Below, piece after piece: positions 15,395 to 20,806 of a DNA stretch of 20,806 bases (positions within the stretch are counted from its first letter, which is position 1; each line of letters starts with the position of its first letter). The translations under genes and the position numbers were made by a program. A model generated the notes under the pieces. The model saw only the letters and a program-made list of their open reading frames with translations, did not search any database and had not been told where the DNA came from. Source of the DNA: an uncultured Bacilli bacterium (GTDB lineage: Bacteria; Bacillota_I; Bacilli_A; RF39; UBA660); the NCBI GenBank assembly GCA_947625005.1, contig CANQNA010000008.1:1-20806 (forward strand). The letters run 5' to 3'.

Positions 15395-16513
15395 ATGAAA
15401 TTAAAAATTGATAAGAATATTTTATTAGAAAATTTAGTAAATGTAGCTAAAGCAATTAGTCCTAAAAATATCATTCCTATATTAAATGGTATTATGTTTA
15501 AATTAACTAAAGAAGGACTATATTTATTAGCTAGTGATAGTGATTTAACTATTAAAGCATTTATTCCTCAAGAAAATATTATTAAAATAGAACAAGAAGG
15601 AATTATTATAATTCAAAGTAAATATATAATTGACATTATAAAGAAAATGCCTACTGATGAAATAAATATAGAAGTAATAGATGGTTTAAAAATAAGAATT
15701 TATACAGAAAATAGTCAATATAATTTAAATTGCTTAAATAGTGAAGAATATCCTAATATAGTTTTAGAAGATGCTAAAACTCCTATTACTATAAAGAGTG
15801 ATTTAATAAAACAAATGATCAAACAAACAATATTTGCTGTGTCTCTACAAGAATCACGTCCTTTATTAACAGGTTTAAATTTAAAGATAAATGGTAATAT
15901 TTTAGAATGTGTAGCAACTGATTCTTATAGATTAGCGAAAAAAGCAATTATGTTAGATGATACATATCCTGAAAATGTTGATATAGTAATTCCAGGAAAG
16001 AATATTACAGAATTAGATAAAATATTAAGTGATAATGAAGATATAGAAATACACTTATTTTCTAATAAAGCATTATTTAAATATAAAAATATTATTTTTC
16101 AGACAAACTTATTAAGTGGTTCTTATCCTAATGTTAATAATTTAATTCCTAGTGAATTTGAAATAATGATAAATACTAATTTAAATGATTATTATTCTTC
16201 TATTGATAGAGCAGCATTATTAACTCAAAGCAAAGATAAAAATATTGTTAGAATGTCTACTGATAAAAATATTTTAAATATTAGTTCCTTTTCTTCAGAA
16301 ATAGGTAAAGTAGAAGATAAATTAACAATTACAAAAAATACTGATAAAGATATTGCTATATCTTTTAGTGCAAAATATATGATGGAAGCTTTACGAGCTT
16401 TAACAGAAGAAGAAATATTAATATTATTAAATAATGATAGTAGTCCAATAATTATTAAATCAGTAAATGATGAAAGTTTAATTCAATTAATTTTACCTAT
16501 AAAAACTTATTAA
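15395..16513 (+). CDS. dnaN: DNA polymerase III beta sliding clamp DnaN
   Basis: The ring-shaped processivity clamp of the replicative polymerase. It has 372 residues, the normal length for three similar clamp domains. Recognisable blocks: KAISPKNIIPILNGI in domain I, ESRPLLTGLNLKI and DSYRLAKK in domain II, and the C-terminal ISFSAKYMMEALRAL plus SPIIIKS...LILPIKTY in domain III, the end being the region that forms the partner-binding pocket. The ATG has GAAGGAAAG upstream. The gene has its own promoter and ends in a hairpin terminator, so it is uncoupled from comK. Confidence 0.97.
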   Translation: MKLKIDKNILLENLVNVAKAISPKNIIPILNGIMFKLTKEGLYLLASDSDLTIKAFIPQENIIKIEQEGIIIIQSKYIIDIIKKMPTDEINIEVIDGLKIRIYTENSQYNLNCLNSEEYPNIVLEDAKTPITIKSDLIKQMIKQTIFAVSLQESRPLLTGLNLKINGNILECVATDSYRLAKKAIMLDDTYPENVDIVIPGKNITELDKILSDNEDIEIHLFSNKALFKYKNIIFQTNLLSGSYPNVNNLIPSEFEIMINTNLNDYYSSIDRAALLTQSKDKNIVRMSTDKNILNISSFSSEIGKVEDKLTITKNTDKDIAISFSAKYMMEALRALTEEEILILLNNDSSPIIIKSVNDESLIQLILPIKTY

Positions 16514-16542
16514 GAATAAAAATTAAAATTTATTCTTTTTTT
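16512..16542 (+). terminator. Rho-independent terminator after dnaN
   Basis: A 9-bp stem (16512-16520 with 16529-16537), an 8-nt loop and a T run to 16542. It overlaps the dnaN stop codon. The stem is AT-rich but long and perfect. Confidence 0.6.
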
Positions 16543-16547
16543 ATGCA

Positions 16548-16560
16548 AAAACTGACTTTT
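16548..16560. promoter_or_regulatory. ComK-type AT-box upstream of comK
   Basis: AAAACTGACTTTT is an exact AAAA-N5-TTTT box, the half-site recognised by Bacillus ComK. It lies near the -35 position of the comK promoter. A full K-box needs two such boxes at set spacing; only an imperfect second one (16519-16531) is visible, and such A/T patterns arise by chance in AT-rich DNA. Confidence 0.35.
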
Positions 16561-16575
16561 TTCTACAATAAAAAG

Positions 16576-16584
16576 TGATATAAG
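16576..16584 (+). promoter_or_regulatory. possible extended -10 promoter for comK
   Basis: TGATATAAG gives a TGN extension and a 5/6 -10, with no -35 match. The start would fall about 20 nt before the TTG start codon. A weak -35 would fit an activator-dependent promoter. Confidence 0.4.
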
Positions 16585-16610
16585 AGAATGTAAGTCAGGG
16601 GGTGAAGACT

Positions 16611-17066
16611 TTGAGAGAATATTCTATAACAAATAAAACTTTAGCAATTGTTCCTTTTGGAGATGATAAATCATTAGTTTATGAAAACGATAATTGTTTT
16701 ATTATAGATAACCAGCCGAAAAAAATAATGGAAGATAATTGTAAATATTATGGAAGTTCAATGAATGGACGAGCAAAGGGAACAGATAGTTTAATTGGAA
16801 TAAGTTATAAAGCACCAATTATTGTAGAAGAAAAAAGTCCTATTGTATTTTTTCCTACCTCTTCTCCAAGATTAAGAAAATGTGCTTGGATATCTTTAAG
16901 TAATATAGATAGTTATTATTATGATGATACTTTAAGAAAAAGTATAATTAAATTTATAAATGAAGATTCTTTAGCATTTTCTCTAAGTTATAATATTTTA
17001 AATAATCAAATTTTACGGGCTAATAGATTAGAATATATTATTAGAAAAAGAAGGAAAGAAAAATAA
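16611..17066 (+). CDS. comK: ComK-family transcription factor, short C-terminus
   Basis: ComK is the master activator of DNA-uptake genes in Bacillus and binds paired AT-boxes. From the TTG at 16611 the protein has 151 residues against about 190 in B. subtilis. The core is clear: YYGSSMNGRAKGTDSLIGIS, KAPIIV, IVFFPTSSPRLRKCAWIS, and LSYNILNNQILRANRLE. It stops about 35 residues early, in a basic KRRKEK tail, so the FMLYPK-type MecA docking motif is lacking. A stop and a terminator follow directly, with no frameshift sign. The TTG has AGGGGGTGA five bases ahead; the GTG at 16602 lies inside that site. The location between dnaN and recF is where yaaA usually lies. DNA-binding target genes cannot be read from this window. 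Confidence 0.9.
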   Translation: MREYSITNKTLAIVPFGDDKSLVYENDNCFIIDNQPKKIMEDNCKYYGSSMNGRAKGTDSLIGISYKAPIIVEEKSPIVFFPTSSPRLRKCAWISLSNIDSYYYDDTLRKSIIKFINEDSLAFSLSYNILNNQILRANRLEYIIRKRRKEK

Positions 17067-17080
17067 TTTTTTCCTTTTTT
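17051..17080 (+). terminator. probable terminator after comK
   Basis: AAGGAAA (17051-17057) pairs with TTTCCTT (17070-17076) around a 12-nt loop containing the comK stop, followed by T to 17080. Confidence 0.5.
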
Positions 17081-17094
17081 AATCCTTATATTTG

Positions 17095-17103
17095 TGTTAT
17101 AAT
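17095..17103 (+). promoter_or_regulatory. extended -10 promoter for recF-gyrB-gyrA
   Basis: TGTTATAAT contains TGN and a perfect -10 (17098-17103). The -35 position is a T tract only. The start near 17110 would give a leader of about 60 nt. Confidence 0.45.
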
Positions 17104-17169
17104 TAATTTAGGTATAGGAGTATGTAAAATACTAAATTTTTAAAATTTGGGGTGAAAATATGGTTTTTG

Positions 17170-18258
17170 ATGAAAATACTTAATTTAAGTTTAGTTAATT
17201 TTCGAAATTATGATAAATTAAAATTAGATTTTTCTCCCAAAAAGAATATTATTATTGGAAAAAATAGTATGGGTAAAACTAATATTGTTGAAGCAATCTA
17301 TGTTTTAGCACTTACTAAGTCTTTTAGAGGTCAGACTGATTCTATTCTAATTAAGTATGATGAAGAATTTTTAAAAGTAGAAGCAGATATAAAAGGATCT
17401 TTTATTGATAATTATAAAATTATAATTAGTAAAGATGGAAAAAGAGTTAAAATAAACAATAATAGAATTAAAAAATTATCCGATTATGTTTCTAAAATTA
17501 ATATTATTTTATTTAGTGTTGATGATTTAAAATTAATTAAAGATACTCCTAGTACTAGAAGAAAGTTAGTAAATATTGAACTTTCTCAATTAAATAATGA
17601 ATATTTATATTTATTAAACTCTTATAATAAATTGTTAAAACAAAGAAATTCTTATTTAAAAACTTTAATGTTTAATGGTTATGCTCAAAAAAAATATTTA
17701 GAAATTATAACAGATAAAATAATTGACATAGGATTAAGAATTTATGAATTTAGAAAAGAATTTATTGATGATATTAATAATATTTTAGATAATGTTTATT
17801 TTAAAACTTCTAAAGAAACAGGATTAATAATAAAATATCAAAGCGATTTTGCTAAAACTAAAGAAGAAATAAGAAAAAAATATAAATATTATGAAGAAAA
17901 AGATATTAATTTAGGAAAAACTCATTTTGGAATTCATCATGATGATTTTGTTTTTTATAAAAATGAACAAAATTTGAGAGATTATGGTTCTGAAGGTGAA
18001 CAAAAGAATGCTATAATTGCTTTTAAACTTGCAGAATTAGAAGTATTTAAAGAGAAAAAAGGAGATTTGCCAATATTAATATTAGATGATTTATTTAGTG
18101 AATTGGATAGAGAAAAAATAAATAATATTTTTTCTGCTATAAATGATGAAGTTCAAACATTTATCACTACAACTGAACTTAGTAAAGTAAAAAGAAGTAT
18201 AATAAGAAATAGTAAAGTATTTGAAGTAAATAAAGGTAGAGTGGAGGAAAAAATATGA
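17170..18258 (+). CDS. recF: DNA replication and repair protein RecF
   Basis: An SMC/ABC-like ATPase that helps load RecA at gaps. From the ATG at 17170 it has 362 residues. It starts [17 protein letters not shown] as RecF proteins do, with Walker A GKNSMGKT at 30-37, the ABC signature YGSEGEQ near 272-278 and Walker B ILILDD near 302-307 followed by LFSELD. The start is not settled: the only ribosome-like GGGGTGA is 14 bp before this ATG, and a GTG within it (17152) would add six residues. A seven-codon frame overlaps the start (see findings). The stop TGA overlaps the gyrB ATG (ATGA), so translation is coupled. Confidence 0.95.
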   Translation: MKILNLSLVNFRNYDKLKLDFSPKKNIIIGKNSMGKTNIVEAIYVLALTKSFRGQTDSILIKYDEEFLKVEADIKGSFIDNYKIIISKDGKRVKINNNRIKKLSDYVSKINIILFSVDDLKLIKDTPSTRRKLVNIELSQLNNEYLYLLNSYNKLLKQRNSYLKTLMFNGYAQKKYLEIITDKIIDIGLRIYEFRKEFIDDINNILDNVYFKTSKETGLIIKYQSDFAKTKEEIRKKYKYYEEKDINLGKTHFGIHHDDFVFYKNEQNLRDYGSEGEQKNAIIAFKLAELEVFKEKKGDLPILILDDLFSELDREKINNIFSAINDEVQTFITTTELSKVKRSIIRNSKVFEVNKGRVEEKI

Positions 18259-20165
18259 ATGAAAATTATACTGATAGTGCAATACAAGTATTAGAAGGTT
18301 TAGAAGCTGTTAGAAAAAGACCTGGTATGTATATAGGAAACACTAATGAAGTAGGATTACATCATTTAGTATGGGAAATTGTTGATAATGCTGTAGATGA
18401 AGCTTTAGCTGGTTATTGTGATGATATTGAAGTAGAAATTGGAAAAAATAATATAATTACTGTTAAAGATGATGGTAGAGGAATGCCAACAGGTATGAAT
18501 GAAAAGACAGGTCTTTCTACTATTGAAACAATTTTTACAGTATTACACGCTGGTGGAAAATTTGGTGGCGGAGGCTACAAAGTAAGTGGAGGACTTCATG
18601 GAGTAGGTGCTAGTGTTGTTAATGCTTTAAGTGAATGGCTTGAAGTAAAAGTTTATCGTGGAGGAAAAATTTATTTTCAAAGATTTGAAAATGGTGGAAA
18701 ACCTGTAGAAAGTTTAAAAGTAATAGGTGAGTGTGATAGTGATCGAACTGGAACTACTGTTTCTTTTAAAGCTGATTCAAAAATTTTTGAAACAACAGTT
18801 TATAATTATGATATATTAGCAAAAAGATTACAAGAAATGGCTTTTCTTAATAAAGGAATAAGAATTACTTTAATTGACTTAAGAGAAGATGAGAAAAAAG
18901 CTATATTTAATTATAATGGTGGAATTATAGAATATGTAGAAATGCTTAATAAAAATAGAACTCCATTACATAAAGATGTTATTTTTGCAAGTGGAATAGA
19001 AAATGATATTTTAATAGAAGTTGCTCTTCAATATAATGATTCCTATAATTCTAATGTTTATTCTTTTACTAATAATATTCATACAACAGAAGGTGGAACA
19101 CATGAAGATGGAGTAAAACAAGCTTTAACTAGAGTAATTAATACTTATGCTAAAAATAGTAAAATTTTAAAAGATAATGATGATAATTTATCAGGAGAAG
19201 ATGTAAGAGAAGGCTTAACAATGATAATTTCTTGTAAGCATCCTAATCCTCAATTTGAAGGTCAAACAAAGACAAAATTAGGTAATAGTGAAGTTAGAAA
19301 AATAGCAAGTGATATATTTGCAGAAAGTTTTGAAAGATATTTGCTGGAAAATCCTGATATAGCAAAAGTTATTGTAGAAAAATCAATGACTGCTGCACGA
19401 GCTCGTGTTGCGGCTAAACGAGCGAGAGAATTAACAAGAAGAAAAGGTGGACTAGAAATAACTTCTTATTGGGGTAAACTTACAGATTGTTCAAGTAAAG
19501 ATGCTACAATTTCTGAAATGTTTATTGTCGAGGGTGATAGTGCCGCAGGATCTGCTAAAATGGGTAGAGATCCTTTAACTCAAGCTATTTTACCTATTAA
19601 AGGTAAAATATTAAATGTAGAAAAAGCAAGATTAGACAGAGTTTTAGCAAATGAAGAAATTAGAACAATGATTACTGCATTAGGTACTGGTATAGGAGAA
19701 GAATTTGATATTGAAAAATTAAGATATTATAAAATTATATTTATGACAGATGCTGATGTAGATGGTGCACATATAAGAACATTATTATTAACATTATTTT
19801 ATCGCTATTTTAAACCTTTAGTGGAAAATGGACATGTATATGCAGCACAACCACCACTTTATTCAATCAAACATGGAAAAACAATTAAATATGTTTTAGA
19901 TGATGAAGAAAGAGATGCATATTTAGCTACTTTACCTGAATCTACAAAATATGAAATTGGTCGAATGAAAGGTTTAGGAGAAATGGATCCTGAAGAATTA
20001 AGAGAGACTACAATGGGTATTGATAAAAGAATTTTGAAGCAAATAACTGTAGAAGATGCTATGGCAGCAGATGAAACTTTCCAATTATTAATGAGCGAAG
20101 AAGTAGAACCAAGAAGAAAGTTTATCGAAGAAAATGCTTTATATGTAGAAAATTTGGATGTTTAG
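18255..20165 (+). CDS. gyrB: DNA gyrase subunit B
   Basis: The ATPase subunit of gyrase, which introduces negative supercoils. It has 636 residues, the short Gram-positive form without the extra insertion of Proteobacteria. GHKL ATPase domain: [19 protein letters not shown] with the catalytic Glu41, DDGRGMP and [14 protein letters not shown]. Transducer, then [30 protein letters not shown] and [10 protein letters not shown] with the metal-binding Asp pair, and a C-terminal [20 protein letters not shown] precedes the ATG, located inside the recF end. gyrA follows after 13 bp. The acidic and Lys residues linked to quinolone response in GyrB (EGDSA, PIKGK) are conserved. Confidence 0.98.
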   Translation: MNENYTDSAIQVLEGLEAVRKRPGMYIGNTNEVGLHHLVWEIVDNAVDEALAGYCDDIEVEIGKNNIITVKDDGRGMPTGMNEKTGLSTIETIFTVLHAGGKFGGGGYKVSGGLHGVGASVVNALSEWLEVKVYRGGKIYFQRFENGGKPVESLKVIGECDSDRTGTTVSFKADSKIFETTVYNYDILAKRLQEMAFLNKGIRITLIDLREDEKKAIFNYNGGIIEYVEMLNKNRTPLHKDVIFASGIENDILIEVALQYNDSYNSNVYSFTNNIHTTEGGTHEDGVKQALTRVINTYAKNSKILKDNDDNLSGEDVREGLTMIISCKHPNPQFEGQTKTKLGNSEVRKIASDIFAESFERYLLENPDIAKVIVEKSMTAARARVAAKRARELTRRKGGLEITSYWGKLTDCSSKDATISEMFIVEGDSAAGSAKMGRDPLTQAILPIKGKILNVEKARLDRVLANEEIRTMITALGTGIGEEFDIEKLRYYKIIFMTDADVDGAHIRTLLLTLFYRYFKPLVENGHVYAAQPPLYSIKHGKTIKYVLDDEERDAYLATLPESTKYEIGRMKGLGEMDPEELRETTMGIDKRILKQITVEDAMAADETFQLLMSEEVEPRRKFIEENALYVENLDV

Positions 20166-20178
20166 GAGGTTTTAGATT

Positions 20179-20806
20179 ATGGATGAATTTGAAAGAGATA
20201 GAAAAGTTCCTACGAATATAGTAGGAGAAATGCGTACATCATTTTTAGATTATTCAATGAGTGTAATAATTGCAAGAGCAATTCCTGATGTTAAAGATGG
20301 TTTAAAACCTGTACATAGAAGAATTTTATATACTTTATATGAAGAAGGTATGACTCCAGATAAAAAGCATCAAAAAAGTGCGAATGCGGTTGGAGCCGTA
20401 ATGGGGCATTATCATCCTCATGGAGATGCAGCTATATATGATTCTATGGTTCGTATGGCTCAAGAATTTACCTATCGTCATGCTTTAATAGATGGACATG
20501 GAAATTTTGGATCAATTGATGGAGATGGTCCAGCAGCAAGTCGTTATACAGAAGCCAGATTAGCTAAAATTTCTATGGAATTGTTAAGAGATTTAAATAA
20601 AAATACAGTTGACTTTATTGATAATTATGATGGTCAAAGAAAAGAGCCAGCTGTACTACCTAGTAGATTTCCAAATATCTTAGTTAATGGAAATATGGGT
20701 ATAGCAGTTGGAATGGCTACAAATATTCCACCTCATAATTTAGGAGAAACAATTGATGCTACAGTTGCTTATATAGATAATCCTGAAATTTCAGTGGAAG
20801 GTTTAA
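20179..20806 (+). CDS. gyrA: DNA gyrase subunit A, partial
   Basis: The breakage-reunion subunit of gyrase; the first 209 codons are present before the right edge. The ATG has TTAGGAGG upstream and lies 13 bp after gyrB. Seen: [27 protein letters not shown], the quinolone-determining [26 protein letters not shown] and the catalytic Tyr123 in SRYTEAR, then [11 protein letters not shown] and [13 protein letters not shown]. In the quinolone region the Ser usual at the E. coli 83 position is Ala84 here, while the acidic residue four further on (Asp88) is kept. ParC is a possible alternative by sequence, but direct linkage to gyrB near dnaA favours GyrA. Confidence 0.97.
   Translation, partial: MDEFERDRKVPTNIVGEMRTSFLDYSMSVIIARAIPDVKDGLKPVHRRILYTLYEEGMTPDKKHQKSANAVGAVMGHYHPHGDAAIYDSMVRMAQEFTYRHALIDGHGNFGSIDGDGPAASRYTEARLAKISMELLRDLNKNTVDFIDNYDGQRKEPAVLPSRFPNILVNGNMGIAVGMATNIPPHNLGETIDATVAYIDNPEISVEGL

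Noticed and set aside
1..20806. UGA recoded as Trp, as in many mollicutes
   Set aside because: recF ends in TGA at the expected C-terminus, Trp codons are TGG throughout, and no conserved domain is interrupted by TGA.
1..20806. CRISPR array, insertion sequence, tRNA or rRNA genes
   Set aside because: No regularly spaced direct repeats, transposase, inverted terminal repeats or cloverleaf-like sequences were noticed; the window is densely filled with housekeeping genes.

Overview
The window is the chromosome-origin region of a strongly AT-rich, low-GC Gram-positive bacterium of the Bacilli type. The evidence is the classic gene order rpmH-rnpA-yidC-jag-mnmE-mnmG-rsmG-noc on one side of the origin and dnaA-dnaN-recF-gyrB-gyrA on the other. 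RNA polymerase delta subunit, SpoIIR, ComK and Noc are also present, and these are Bacilli or Bacillota markers. MurA and a class A penicillin-binding protein show that it builds a peptidoglycan wall, so it is not a wall-less mollicute. SpoIIR points to endospore formation and ComK to a competence-type regulator. Stop codons include TGA and Trp is TGG, so the code is standard. I cannot name the species; a small-genome uncultured Bacilli lineage (near Erysipelotrichales or RF39-like groups) is a guess.

Layout. Bases 1-4518 (minus strand) hold murA (cut by the edge, with an odd fold-back in its last 40 bases), mntP, spoIIR, prmC, prfA, rpoE and a small probable DUF1934 protein. A class A PBP (plus strand) faces noc. 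From 6538 to 13627 the minus strand carries noc, rsmG, mnmG, mnmE, jag, yidC, rnpA and a 40-codon rpmH. About 300 bp of AT-rich DNA with several DnaA-box-like 9-mers separates rpmH from dnaA. The plus strand then carries dnaA, a second AT-rich gap with a DnaA box and an A/T triplet run, dnaN, comK, recF, gyrB and the start of gyrA.

How it works together. The right half holds replication initiation, the sliding clamp, gap repair and gyrase. The left half holds the ribosome, tRNA-modification and membrane-insertion genes that usually flank oriC. Termination factor RF1 and its methylase are adjacent and translationally coupled.

Points of most interest: (1) Noc carries three of the four Noc-type DNA-specificity residues, and a perfect 14-bp Noc-binding palindrome lies in front of mnmE. 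Yet the protein lacks the N-terminal membrane-targeting segment of Bacillus Noc, and an in-frame stop rules out an extension. (2) A short ComK sits where the S4-domain gene yaaA normally lies. It lacks the C-terminal tail holding the MecA-docking motif and has a ComK-type AT-box in front. (3) GyrA has Ala at the quinolone-contact Ser position. (4) L34 is four residues short. (5) An attenuator-like hairpin separates rpmH from rnpA. (6) The murA end at the left edge looks like an inverted (chimeric) junction.
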